Of a stretch of DNA of 63,077 nucleotides, positions 52,292-61,564 are shown in pieces (position 1 is the first letter of the stretch; every line of letters begins with the position of its first letter). Source of the stretch: Deltaproteobacteria bacterium (GTDB taxonomy: Bacteria > Myxococcota_A > UBA796 > GCA-2862545); assembly GCA_016938035.1 (NCBI GenBank), contig JAFGVK010000048.1, positions 1 to 63,077 of the forward strand. The letters are read 5' to 3'. Under the pieces are notes generated by a model. It did not search any database. It worked only from the letters and a program-made list of their open reading frames with translations, and was not told the origin of the DNA. The position numbers and the translations under genes are program-made.

Positions 52292-54166
52292 ATGCCGACC
52301 GACCGCTATGACCAGAAGAAGAAGGGCCCCTCTCCGCAGGTAGAAGCCCAGGACCTCGAGCAGGAGGAGCAGGCCCCACAGCACGAGGCCGCAGAGCTCG
52401 CGCAGCAGAACCAGCTCGGCAACCAGGCGATCGCGGCGCAGCTCGCCCAGGAGGGCATGGGCGGGATGGACGTTGGCGTGGAGCTGATGGGCCCTGTGCG
52501 CCGCGAGGAGAAGGAGGGGCCCCAGTACGGCGGCGACGGCGACGCGGGAGACGACGGGCAGCTCACCCTCGATGACCTCGTGCGGAGCTGGAACCCCTCG
52601 GGCCGTCACGGGGAGGACCACGCCCGCTTCATGGAGGCGATGCCGGACGACACCCTGCCACCAGAGGACGCGGCCTTCTTGGGGCAGGTGCGGGAGAGCC
52701 CCGCCGCGCTTCCCCCAGCGGAGCGGTGGTTCCCGGACAGCATGCTTCAGCCCTCAGCGGTGGTCGTCGCCGCGTCGCTCACCAGGTGGAGCGAGGGCGT
52801 CCGCGCCTGGGCGGGGCCATCCCTCCTGCAGCGGGCCCTCTCGCAGGCCCTCGCCAGCCCGATCCCCACCCTGCAGGATCCCTGGGGGAGGGTCCTCATC
52901 GGGCGCGCGAGGGGAGCCTGCCTCGGCCTGTGGCTGCTCACCGGCGCCTCCCGCGCGGTGCAGCCCACCAGCGCCGCCACCGCCGGCCTGATGAGCTTCC
53001 ACCTGGAGCTGCTCGGGAGGGCCCACACCCTGAAGAACCTCGACCTGGCGTTCGAGCAGTCCGAGGAGAAGCTGCCACAGGCGGGGGCCCTGTACGAGCG
53101 CTGGCACAGGTCGCGCGGGGGCAAGGTGTTGCTGCGAGAGCTGCCAGAGGCCGCGGCGGAGCAGCTGCGGACCGCGCTGCGCCTCCTGCTAGACCTCCCC
53201 GACGCGCACGCGCTGCTCCCTCCTGCCCCTGGGGCCGACCCCGCAGGGGGCCTGGACGACGATCCGCTGGGCTTGGACGCGATCCTCGCGCAGTTCACCG
53301 CCACGGGAGGCGATCGCGAGACCCTCGCGTATCAGGGGGCGGTGCAGGCGGCAGAGCGAATGGCCCACGCCGCGGCCCGGACCAGGGTGCAGCTCGCGTC
53401 GGTGGCGGTGCTGCTGTCCAGGGTGTCAGCGGCCTGGAGCGCGGGAGATCCCCAGGCGACGCTGCTCCAGATCCTCGGGCTCCTCGACAAGGACGTGCAG
53501 TCGATGCTCAGGCTGCTGGTCGAGGTGGCGAGGGCGGCTCAGGCCCGGACTGTGGACCTCGCCGGTGTCCGGAACGGGCTCACGCGGGCGGCGCGAGCCC
53601 TGCAGAAGGCCCAGAGCAAGGGGACCGAGCTGCTCCTCCGCGTGGTGGGGGGCGTGCTGCCCGGGGAGCCGACCCTCTCGCCCGCCCTGGCGCTCCCCGA
53701 GGACCCCCTGTCCCTCGCCTGGGCCGCAGGCTCCCCAGCCGACGCGATCCCCTGGCTGCGCGCCAGGGCCTCCAGCCCCGAGGACCTCCTGGCGCTGCTC
53801 CTCACCAGGAGCGCCGTCGCCGGCCCCGGAGACCTCGCCGAGGACCTCTGGAGCGCCTGGCGAGCGCTTCCAGCGGCGCTGCGCCCCGTCGCGGGCCTCC
53901 TGCTGGGAGCCAACCTGCTGTGGATGGGCGACACCGCCGGCGCGCGGGAGATCGCCAGCGCGCAGCGGCACACCGCCCTGCAGCGCCGGAGCGGCGCGCT
54001 GCTGGCCGAGGCCGCGCTGCTAGAGATGGAGGCGCTGCGCCTGGAGGGGCGGGAGGAGGCGCTGATCGCCGCCAGGCTGCAGGCGGGCCGCGAGCTCTGG
54101 ACGCTGGGTGCGGCGGGGGGCCTGTCCCTGCTCGCGCGCTGGGCCCCCCCCGAGGATGACGCCTGA
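52292..54166 (+). CDS. Injection-system-associated helical protein, candidate cargo
   Basis: A 624-residue protein from the ATG at 52292 (GAGAGG upstream; an earlier frame from 52169 is the divergent promoter region). The first ~60 residues are Gln/Glu-rich and disordered and end in QNQLGNQAIAAQLAQ. A short G-N-Q/A-A-I/V motif like this recurs near the N-terminus of proteins found beside eCIS loci. The rest is all-helical, Leu/Ala-rich, with no membrane span or Cys cluster and no enzyme motif that I recognise. It is the only plus-strand gene inside the minus-strand cluster and is divergent from the pseudokinase gene. Cargo status is inference from position and the motif. Confidence 0.72.
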   Translation: MPTDRYDQKKKGPSPQVEAQDLEQEEQAPQHEAAELAQQNQLGNQAIAAQLAQEGMGGMDVGVELMGPVRREEKEGPQYGGDGDAGDDGQLTLDDLVRSWNPSGRHGEDHARFMEAMPDDTLPPEDAAFLGQVRESPAALPPAERWFPDSMLQPSAVVVAASLTRWSEGVRAWAGPSLLQRALSQALASPIPTLQDPWGRVLIGRARGACLGLWLLTGASRAVQPTSAATAGLMSFHLELLGRAHTLKNLDLAFEQSEEKLPQAGALYERWHRSRGGKVLLRELPEAAAEQLRTALRLLLDLPDAHALLPPAPGADPAGGLDDDPLGLDAILAQFTATGGDRETLAYQGAVQAAERMAHAAARTRVQLASVAVLLSRVSAAWSAGDPQATLLQILGLLDKDVQSMLRLLVEVARAAQARTVDLAGVRNGLTRAARALQKAQSKGTELLLRVVGGVLPGEPTLSPALALPEDPLSLAWAAGSPADAIPWLRARASSPEDLLALLLTRSAVAGPGDLAEDLWSAWRALPAALRPVAGLLLGANLLWMGDTAGAREIASAQRHTALQRRSGALLAEAALLEMEALRLEGREEALIAARLQAGRELWTLGAAGGLSLLARWAPPEDDA

Positions 54167-54333
54167 CCTCAGGCCCTGGTCGAGACGCTCGGCGCCATGC
54201 GCGCCGCCAGCGCGCGGAGGGAGGTGTGGCCCCTCCGCCAGCACCCGCCCGGCGTGATCCTCGGGGTGGGCGCCGGGCCGGCTCGCGCCTGGACCTGGCG
54301 GACGCCGCGCGGTCCGATGACCCCTGAGCGCGC

Positions 54334-55275
54334 CTAGGCGCCGGAAGGCTGCGCGCCGGGTGTCCAGCCGCAGACCGCGCAGGAGTCGCCGACGTGGACC
54401 GAGGCCCTCGCGGTGTAGCAGCCCACGTGGAAGGTCCGACCACAGCCGTGAGGACAGGGGTGCAACACCTCAGGCTCGATCGGGAGGCCGCACAGGGCGC
54501 AGGTGGGCAGCACCACCTCCTGAGCCTCCTGCACCAGCTGCTTGGGCAGCTTCTCCACCGCGCCGTACCACGCGAGCCAGGCCAGCATGACCCCGAACAG
54601 CCCCGCCAGCAGACCCGGCCCCAGCACAACGGACATCTGAATCGCCCGCTGTGCCATGGGCAACGACAGGAGCGCGGGCGACAAGAACAGCGGCGGCACC
54701 GCGGCCAGCACCACCAGCGGCAGGTAGATCAGCAGGCCGAGGATGGGCACCTTGACCGAGGACCCCTCTCCCCCCACCGCGTGCCGCGCAAAGGACGTGG
54801 TGAGCAGGGCGAGCCCCACCGAGGGGAGCCCCCCCACCCACAGGCTCTGCACCGCGAGGAGCGCGACACTCCACAGGAGTGTCCACCCCAGCACCATCGC
54901 CAGCCCCGCCAACAGGTTGAGGGTTCCAGAGCCGGCATAGTCATGGGTGGGAGGATACTGCGGACGCTGCTCTACCACCTCATCGCCCTTGGGGGGCTGC
55001 GGGAGCAGGTGCAGCAGCTCGTGGGGGACAACGCCCAGATCCTCCAGGCGCTCCTCGTCCCGGAGCAGGCGTCCCCTGGCCCGCAGCCAGTAGAGCCGGC
55101 GAGAGCCATCCTCCCAGTATCCGCCCAGCCCAGCGTCCCGCGCGATCCGCTGCGTGAGGTCGCGCGCGGGCAGGTAAGACGGCACCACCAAGTTGAGCGC
55201 GAAGGGCTCGACGTCGATAACCTGGATGCGGACGGGGAGGGTCCCCGCCGCGGCTGGCAGGCTGGCGCTCGTCAC
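54334..55275 (-). CDS. Membrane protein with N-terminal ubiquitin-like domain and C-terminal RING-CH/PHD-like zinc motif
   Basis: A 313-residue protein (GTG start, GTGA overlap with the upstream gene). Residues ~14-95 fit a YukD/EsaB-type ubiquitin-like domain (VRIQVIDVEPFALNLVVPS, LPARDLTQRIARDAGL, GRLLRDEERLEDLGVVPHEL). Residues ~115-245 hold about four to five TM helices. The C-terminus has eight zinc ligands in the order C-x2-C-x11-C-x3-C-x4-H-x2-C-x13-C-x2-C (CALC, HPCPHGC, FHVGC, CAVC), a C4HC3 arrangement as in RING-CH or PHD fingers. Ub-like domain plus TMs recalls type VII EccD; the zinc finger does not. Function unknown, in the baseplate operon. Confidence 0.83.
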   Translation of the reverse strand: MTSASLPAAAGTLPVRIQVIDVEPFALNLVVPSYLPARDLTQRIARDAGLGGYWEDGSRRLYWLRARGRLLRDEERLEDLGVVPHELLHLLPQPPKGDEVVEQRPQYPPTHDYAGSGTLNLLAGLAMVLGWTLLWSVALLAVQSLWVGGLPSVGLALLTTSFARHAVGGEGSSVKVPILGLLIYLPLVVLAAVPPLFLSPALLSLPMAQRAIQMSVVLGPGLLAGLFGVMLAWLAWYGAVEKLPKQLVQEAQEVVLPTCALCGLPIEPEVLHPCPHGCGRTFHVGCYTARASVHVGDSCAVCGWTPGAQPSGA

Positions 55276-56204
55276 CGCATGGCCTCCACGGTGGCCTCCA
55301 GCTCATCGGAGATGCGCTGAAGGGGCTGGAGCAGGCGCTCAAAGGCCTGGAACCACCGAAGCCACGCCTCGTCACCCTGGTCGGCGCCAGGGATCTCAGC
55401 GTTGACCCGCCGGATGAAGTCCGTGAACTGGACGATGCGATCGGTGGTGCGCGGCATGGGGTCGTAGAAGTCGTGGGCGTAGTGGATCAGGGTGCCCGCG
55501 GAGCGGTAAAGCACCCGATCCGAGGTCCCCTCCTCGATGAGGAGGAACTCGGCTGAGACCAGCGAGGAGTAGAAGCCGAAGGCCCCGATCGCCATCTCCT
55601 GCAGCATCGCGGTCCTGAACAGCGCGTTCATGATCTTCTTGTTGAGGCTGACAAATTGAAGCACCCGGGGCTTGAGATAGGACTCCGCCGCCCTGGTCTG
55701 GCGACCGGCGCGGGGCACCGGGAGCTGCACCTGCACCATCCGCCCCAGGCGGACGTTGATGCGGCAGATGGCGACCCCGTCGGGGTACTCCTGATCCGCC
55801 TGGTGGAGGCGCGGGGCGGCGCTCTCAACCACCCGAGACTCGCGCCGCTCGTTGGTGTCGTACACGGGGCGTCCCGACTCAGCGTCCGGCTGCTCCACAT
55901 GGAAGAGCCACAGGATGTACTCACCGTCGGCCTTGGGGACCACAAGGGGCACGACCACGTCGGTGAGCAGCTGCACGCCCTGCCCGTGCCGGGTGATGCC
56001 GTAGCCACTCTTGATGATCGCGGTGTACTTCTTCTTGGCCTGCTCCAGCTCCACCTGGAGTCCCTGCACGATGCCATAGCCGTGCATAAACAGCGCGTGC
56101 CGCTGGAGGGAGCGGCGGTGGTAGAGCTGCTCGTCGAGGAGGTCATCGGCCGTAAGGCAGAGCCCCTCGAACGGCTTCACGCGAATGAGCTGGTGTTCAA
56201 ACAT
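55272..56204 (-). CDS. Conserved injection-system (eCIS)-associated protein
   Basis: A 310-residue soluble protein. Its opening (FEGLCLTADDLLDEQLYHRRSLQRH, then MHGYGIVQGLQVEL) matches, as far as I recall, a widespread uncharacterised family in Afp/PVC-like clusters, with the G-x-G-[IV]-V-x-G-L-x-V turn. The C-terminal half is helical and alludes to a TssK-like baseplate role, which I cannot prove. ATG at 56204. Stop overlaps the start of the ubiquitin-like/zinc protein gene. It follows the tail protein gene by 58 bp. Confidence 0.75.
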   Translation of the reverse strand: MFEHQLIRVKPFEGLCLTADDLLDEQLYHRRSLQRHALFMHGYGIVQGLQVELEQAKKKYTAIIKSGYGITRHGQGVQLLTDVVVPLVVPKADGEYILWLFHVEQPDAESGRPVYDTNERRESRVVESAAPRLHQADQEYPDGVAICRINVRLGRMVQVQLPVPRAGRQTRAAESYLKPRVLQFVSLNKKIMNALFRTAMLQEMAIGAFGFYSSLVSAEFLLIEEGTSDRVLYRSAGTLIHYAHDFYDPMPRTTDRIVQFTDFIRRVNAEIPGADQGDEAWLRWFQAFERLLQPLQRISDELEATVEAMR

Positions 56205-56262
56205 CCGGGAGTCTCCCGTCTAGCAGAGAAAGAAACGAGCGAAGGTACCCGGCTGACCTGGG

Positions 56263-57378
56263 TCACCGGGCATCGAACTGGATCGTGAACGCGATATGAG
56301 TAGGCCGCTCCTGGCTTACAACCTGGACAATGCGGCGCAGCACGTGAGCGGCGCGCTCGCCGAAGCGGTCGCGAAAGCGCTGGATGGGCTCGAGCTTCAG
56401 GACGAAGAAGCTGGTGTCGGCCCGCTGCCCCGGCTCCAACAGGTAGCTCCCCGGCGGCTCGCCCCTGTTGTAGCGCTCCACCACGTCCTTGCCCCCCACC
56501 AGCACGCCCCTGCCCAGCGCCATCGGCATGGGCTTCTGCCGCTCGAGGATCCGGACCGGCGCGGCGGTGAGCACGCGAACCATCTCGCCGATCCCCTCCC
56601 TGGTGCCTCTGGTGCGGTAGAGCCGGATGGCGCGCCTCACCAGCTCGCGCTGCTGGTAGACCGGCAGCGAGCCGTCCAGGTCGAAGCTGACCCAGGACGC
56701 CAGCCAGGGCAGGAACTTCGGCTCGCACAGCATGGGGTCCGTCAGGTGCTCCAGATCGTCGATCCGCTCGGAGACAGAGGTCATGACGTGCTGAAAGACG
56801 AAGAGGAAGCGACGCATCGGGTCCTCATCGAGCTTGACGTCGATCCCCTGCTCGTCCGGCAGGCCGCTGCCCCACCGCTGGAGCGCCGTGGACCTGCTCT
56901 GCGTGAGCGCCTTCGCGCTGACCGGGCCCTGCCCCTGAAAGACCGCGGGGAGGAACCGCAGGTAGCCCCGGACGGGGACATGGACGATGATCTCGTCTCT
57001 GTTCCCCAACGCAAAGGAGTATCGCGAGGCGCCAGCCACCCGGGGCACGATGCTGACCAGGTGGTCGGGGACGTAGTAGCTGGCGGGCTCACCGTTCGCG
57101 AGCACGCGCTCCCCGCGGATCCAGGTCTTCTCGCCGCCGTTCTCGTGGCGGACCTCGATCATGCGGACTACGCCGGGGGTCTCGCCCCTCCGGGCCTCCA
57201 CCAGGCGGAACTGGATGGGGTTCCCCATGTTCCGCCTGAGGTAGGTGGTCGCGGAGCGCACCGGGTAGGCGATGGTCACCACCTGCTCCAGAAACCGGAG
57301 GTCTGAGGTGGACCGCGCCTGGACGAGGGAGGTCCCCCCCTTGCCGGTGCGCCGAGTGGGCAGGGCGCGGCGCCTCAT
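56263..57378 (-). CDS. Contractile-tail baseplate protein, phage tail protein I-like (TIGR02242/Afp12 type)
   Basis: A 371-residue protein. Residues ~195-290 carry the TIGR02242-like tail domain: RRFLFVFQHVMTSVSERIDD, then FLPWLASWVSFDL, YQQRELVRRAIRLYRTRGTR and EGIGEMVRVL. This fold (gpI-like) forms part of the baseplate wedge. The ATG overlaps the stop of the J-like gene (ATGA), so the two are coupled, in the same order as Afp11-Afp12. Confidence 0.88.
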   Translation of the reverse strand: MRRRALPTRRTGKGGTSLVQARSTSDLRFLEQVVTIAYPVRSATTYLRRNMGNPIQFRLVEARRGETPGVVRMIEVRHENGGEKTWIRGERVLANGEPASYYVPDHLVSIVPRVAGASRYSFALGNRDEIIVHVPVRGYLRFLPAVFQGQGPVSAKALTQSRSTALQRWGSGLPDEQGIDVKLDEDPMRRFLFVFQHVMTSVSERIDDLEHLTDPMLCEPKFLPWLASWVSFDLDGSLPVYQQRELVRRAIRLYRTRGTREGIGEMVRVLTAAPVRILERQKPMPMALGRGVLVGGKDVVERYNRGEPPGSYLLEPGQRADTSFFVLKLEPIQRFRDRFGERAAHVLRRIVQVVSQERPTHIAFTIQFDAR

Positions 57379-60300
57379 GCCTCACCCTCGTCCGAAGTGA
57401 CCCTGACCCGCCGGATGACAAACACGTCGCGATGCTCGAGCACCAGCGAGGCCACCCCCTGTCCCCGCTCCCAGCCGGGAGAGAGGTCCTCAACGTCATC
57501 TATCGCGAAGAGCTGCACGTCCGAGACGTGGCGCACCTCGGGGATCGCCGACACCATACGCCCAAAGTCCTGCGCGTAGAGCGTGCCGTGGAACGGCCAG
57601 CCATCTCCGTCGATCCCACCCTCGTAGGCATCTACGAACCGCTGAATCCACTGAGTCGCCCTGGCCCGCACCGCGATCAGGTTCGCGTTGGGACGGAGCC
57701 TGACGACCACCGAGATGTCGATCTCCTGGAAGGTCGCGAGGCGCACCACGGGGCGCACGTTGACAAGGGAGCGCCGCGCCAGGTAGCGCTGCACGTGTTC
57801 CTTGAGACCGGCGGACATGAAGGTGTCGGGCATGCGCTCGTCCTCCCGCCGCCGGGGGAGGATCACCACCTCCACCTCACCGTCCTGGGTCATGTGCCCG
57901 TCGCAGGCTGCGCGAGCGACCTCACCCGACGCCTCCTTGGCGATGATCTCGAAATCGAGGCGTGTGACCGCCCGATCCCTGCTGGTGAGGATCGAGGGCG
58001 CCCGCCGGATGATCTCGTCGATGCTCTCGGCGTTCCGCCCACCTGTGGCCGGCAGCAGGTTGTCTACCGCGACGACGTCCGCGTAGCCCTCCACGAGCCG
58101 CACCGCTGAAGGACCGATGTTTCCGGCCTCTCCGGGGACGGTGTGGTAGACCTCCACCGCGATGTTGAAGTTGCCGACGGGGAGCATCTTGCCGCGGATC
58201 CCATTGCCGAAGGTCAGGGTGCCGTCCACTGCGTCCACCACGAAGACCCGGTCGTCCTTCGTCGCGGTGAGGAACGAGTTGCCCTGAGCCCGGCGCCACT
58301 CACGACGCTGTTCGTCCTCCTCGGTCACGTAGACCCGGATGTCGGGGAACTGGTCCGGGTGCTTGAACACCCCCTTTCCCGCTTCATCGGGGTGCAGATA
58401 GAGCGGGAAGCGCCTGAGCTGGAAGCTCTGATGCGGGACGCCCAGCCCGGAGAACTTCTCCATCCGGAAGGTGTGGAGGTTGACCGCCTCCACCGTGTTG
58501 GCCATCGCGTGGGTGAGCGGCGGCAGGGCAGGCATCGCGGTGCCCGCGGGCGTGCGGAAGACGGCCCTGATCCAGACGCCCTCCTCCTCCGCCACGTCCT
58601 TCAGGTCCGTGTAGGACCACGCGAGGACACCCGACTTGTTGAGCATGTACTGCGGGCTGTCGGCCTCCTCATCGACGGCGGCCAGACGGCTCCACCCCAG
58701 GCGCCCGTTGCCGAGCGACTCGAGCATCTCCCACGTCACCTGGACGCCCCGGGGGAGGAAGGTCTCACCCCTGGTCTTGAAGAGCATGGTGAGGCGCTGC
58801 CCTAGCGGGTAGGGCTTGTCCATCTTCATGTACACCGCGGAGTGGCCCTGGAGCTGAAGCGCCTCGTCACCCGCCGCCGCGTCATCGTTCACATCGATGA
58901 ACTTATCGAACGGGAAATCACGGTGCAGCTCCCCGGCGTGGCGGATCACCACATCGGAGAGCCGGCGGTTGGCCTCCCGCCAGGAGACCGTGGCCACCTT
59001 GGGCGCGGGGAGCGGCTGCTCGTACACGTCCCTGCCGATGACCCCGTCCACACCCAATCGAAGGGAATGCAGCCGGATCGAGATGGGCTGCGGCGGGCTC
59101 TTCTTGTCCTTCTGGAAGGTCATCAGCGCGCGCACCAGCTCGAGGCGCATCCAGACGGTCTCCTTGTTGCCAACCTCAGCCCGGTAGAGGTCCTTGAGCT
59201 GGGTCTTGGGGTCAACGAGGAACCTGATCCGGCGCTTGCCCGGCTCCAGGGCCCCCTCGGGATCCAGATCCGCGAAGGTGAACTCGTTGTACCTTCCCTC
59301 AGGGTGATGGACGACCCGCCAGGAGTCGCCGGTCCGGTACGTGAGCTGCATCGCGTACTTGTCTGACGGCTCCTCGACGTCGTCTCCCTCGATATCAAAG
59401 GAGACCTCCATCTCCACCATGATCGGCTTTTGTGCGCGGTTTTCGAAGAGATCGGACCCAAAGAAAAACTTCATCCCCATCAGCGGCGGGATGGTAGGAG
59501 CGGACTGGAACGGCAGCGCCGGAAGCTCCCACGACGGCAGCTCAAGCACCGACTTGGAGTCCGGCCCGAAGCTCAGCGAAAGGTCCACGGGGCGCAGCCA
59601 GGTGAGCTCCACGTTGAGCGCGGGGAGGAAGCTCTCCAAGGAGACGGTCTCAATGCGCTCCGCCCGGAGGTTGAACCCGTCGGCGGCCATGTCAGACAGG
59701 GGCCCGGTCAGCACCACCGAGGTCCCGCTGTACCGCACGCGCTCCTCCGGGATCGTCTCCCACTGCTCGCCGCGCCGGAAGGTCCAGCGGTAGCGCGGCA
59801 GGTAGGCGCCGTTGCGGCCAGCGGGAAGCGAGCGGTCGATCAACACAAAGCGCATCGTCCAGCCGGGCCGGATCGGCGGCATGTCCCGGAGATAGAACTC
59901 GAGGTTGCGCCCGGTGGCCCGGACCTCCCAGTTGGAGATCGGACGCTCCTCACCTCCGCGGTCGTCCGCCCAGAAGATCTCGAGATCGTCGATCATCTGG
60001 TGCGACAGCCACTTCTCGTAGTCCACCACCCCGCGGATCCAGTACTTGTCGTCCTTGAACTGCTCGGGCATGGCGATGGGATCTTCGGTGTCCCCGAAAT
60101 AATGCAGCTCCTCCTGCCGCTGGAGGAAGGCCATCAGCGGCACCTCCGGAAGGCCCAGCACCTCCTCCTCGTCCTCTGAGGGCTCAACCGGTGCCCAGGG
60201 CTCCTCCATGTCACCGGTGTAGTACTCCCAGCGGAACAGCGCGCCGATGGGCAGGTTCTCCTGGTTGGCGGACCGAATCCGAAGTTTGCCAACCTTGATC

Positions 60301-60923
60301 CCTGGGTTGGGAACAAAGTCCATCAATCGGAAGTCATCGTGGGCCACATACAGGAACTGGTACGAGGTGTACGCGGTGGGGCCATGCTCCACCGAGTCCA
60401 TCTTGAAGAACTGCACCCCTGTTCCCCCCCCAAACAACACCGCCTTGGCGTTCTCTGGGTGGGCCGCGAAGGGGATCTCACGTACCATCGGCTTGGATCC
60501 AGCCCGCACCGCCACGATCCGCTCTAGGTTCACGTCGTGGACCGAGACAGGGGCGGTGGTGAGGTAGTGGAGCGCCTCCCTTCCCTCTACCTGCCGGGTG
60601 GACGACCTGGTGAACGGAGGGATCTCCACCACCTTCATGCCCTCCTTCCGGTGCTGGAAGGTGAGCGGCACGATGGCGGGCTGAGCCTCACGGCGCTCCT
60701 CCCCAATAAAATTGAGGAAGTGGATGTACGTCTTGTCCGGGACGCGGTTCAGACGGTAGATCGTCATCTCCGTCATCCAAGCGAACAGCTGGACGAGCGT
60801 CATCCCGGGATCAGCGTCTCCCAGGTTGGTCCACTCGGGGCAGTATTGGGGGATCAGAGCGCGGGCCTCGCGGACTATGTCCTCGTAGCGCCGGTCATCG
60901 AGATTTGGTGGCTTGATGGGCAT
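57375..60923 (-). CDS. Contractile-tail baseplate wedge protein, J-like (Afp11/PVC11 type)
   Basis: A 1182-residue protein, the length usual for the large eCIS wedge component. N-terminal DDRRYEDIVREARALIPQYCPEW ... LGDADPGMTLVQLFAWMTEM is diagnostic of the baseplate assembly family TIGR02243. The C-terminal part contains the J-type core: GTLTFGNGIRGKMLP, VVRLVEGYADVVAVDNLLPA-like and FEIIAKEASGEVARA segments. It builds the iris around the spike that triggers sheath contraction. 9 bp after the gp25-like gene and overlapping the tail protein I-like gene. Confidence 0.93.
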   Translation of the reverse strand: MPIKPPNLDDRRYEDIVREARALIPQYCPEWTNLGDADPGMTLVQLFAWMTEMTIYRLNRVPDKTYIHFLNFIGEERREAQPAIVPLTFQHRKEGMKVVEIPPFTRSSTRQVEGREALHYLTTAPVSVHDVNLERIVAVRAGSKPMVREIPFAAHPENAKAVLFGGGTGVQFFKMDSVEHGPTAYTSYQFLYVAHDDFRLMDFVPNPGIKVGKLRIRSANQENLPIGALFRWEYYTGDMEEPWAPVEPSEDEEEVLGLPEVPLMAFLQRQEELHYFGDTEDPIAMPEQFKDDKYWIRGVVDYEKWLSHQMIDDLEIFWADDRGGEERPISNWEVRATGRNLEFYLRDMPPIRPGWTMRFVLIDRSLPAGRNGAYLPRYRWTFRRGEQWETIPEERVRYSGTSVVLTGPLSDMAADGFNLRAERIETVSLESFLPALNVELTWLRPVDLSLSFGPDSKSVLELPSWELPALPFQSAPTIPPLMGMKFFFGSDLFENRAQKPIMVEMEVSFDIEGDDVEEPSDKYAMQLTYRTGDSWRVVHHPEGRYNEFTFADLDPEGALEPGKRRIRFLVDPKTQLKDLYRAEVGNKETVWMRLELVRALMTFQKDKKSPPQPISIRLHSLRLGVDGVIGRDVYEQPLPAPKVATVSWREANRRLSDVVIRHAGELHRDFPFDKFIDVNDDAAAGDEALQLQGHSAVYMKMDKPYPLGQRLTMLFKTRGETFLPRGVQVTWEMLESLGNGRLGWSRLAAVDEEADSPQYMLNKSGVLAWSYTDLKDVAEEEGVWIRAVFRTPAGTAMPALPPLTHAMANTVEAVNLHTFRMEKFSGLGVPHQSFQLRRFPLYLHPDEAGKGVFKHPDQFPDIRVYVTEEDEQRREWRRAQGNSFLTATKDDRVFVVDAVDGTLTFGNGIRGKMLPVGNFNIAVEVYHTVPGEAGNIGPSAVRLVEGYADVVAVDNLLPATGGRNAESIDEIIRRAPSILTSRDRAVTRLDFEIIAKEASGEVARAACDGHMTQDGEVEVVILPRRREDERMPDTFMSAGLKEHVQRYLARRSLVNVRPVVRLATFQEIDISVVVRLRPNANLIAVRARATQWIQRFVDAYEGGIDGDGWPFHGTLYAQDFGRMVSAIPEVRHVSDVQLFAIDDVEDLSPGWERGQGVASLVLEHRDVFVIRRVRVTSDEGEA

Positions 60924-60932
60924 GAAAAACGA

Positions 60933-61328
60933 CTACCCTCCAGAGGTGAGGAGTAGGCCCAGCTCTTGCTCAGAGAGCGTTGAGCGGATCTTGTAGCGGA
61001 TCTGAAGACGGATCTGACCGCCATCGTCGGGCCAGGAATCGACACTCACGAGTTCAATACGGGGCTCCCACCTGACGAGAGCGGACTCTACATGCCGGGC
61101 GATCGTGTGTGCGGTCGCGGCGGTCGCGGGGGCGAACATCATCTCATGGGCCCGGCATCCGAACTCGGGGAGCATCTGCCGCTCACCGGGGCGGGTCCCC
61201 AGAATTACGGTGATACAGTCGCGGATGTTCTCCTCGTACTCGCTCATCTGCAAGCCGCCGGAGCTGGGGTCGAACTGAAAGGGGAATTTCCACCCCCTAC
61301 CGAGAAAGTCCTTTCGCAAGAGACACAC
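60933..61328 (-). CDS. gp25-like baseplate protein (Afp9 type)
   Basis: A 131-residue protein with the gp25/lysozyme-like family pattern: FLGRGWKFPFQFDPSSGGL, EYEENIRDCITVILGTRPGERQMLPEFGCRAHEMMF, and a C-terminal IRLQIRYKI strand. Known gp25-like proteins link the baseplate to the sheath. The listed start is GTG at 61328; a TTG at 61316 is possible. First of the cluster of four coupled baseplate-type genes (60933-55272). Confidence 0.92.
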   Translation of the reverse strand: MCLLRKDFLGRGWKFPFQFDPSSGGLQMSEYEENIRDCITVILGTRPGERQMLPEFGCRAHEMMFAPATAATAHTIARHVESALVRWEPRIELVSVDSWPDDGGQIRLQIRYKIRSTLSEQELGLLLTSGG

Positions 61329-61479
61329 TCACCCAGGTTGAAGCGAGACGAGGCACAGCTTGGAAGCAAGCCCTCCGAGACCGGCATTGCATCACATGGG
61401 GACCAAGGAGGGAAGGCGAGGAAGCTAATGGCCGGACTATTAGCGTTAGATGCGGGCTATTCAGACTGACAACCCCCGA

Positions 61480-61507
61480 AAAGGAACGGCACCTGTGTAG
61501 GTGCCGG
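61480..61507 (-). terminator. Probable Rho-independent terminator after the hub gene
   Basis: A perfect 8-bp stem CGGCACCT/AGGTGCCG (61488-61495 with 61500-61507), read on the minus strand, is followed by TTCCTTTT (61480-61487). It lies between the hub gene (ends 61565) and the gp25-like gene (starts 61328), so the two may be separate transcripts or linked by read-through. Confidence 0.6.
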
Positions 61508-61564
61508 TGCATTGCTCCGTGCGCTGGCGGTGGCCCCTCGCGAGGAACCACCGCCCGACCGCCC

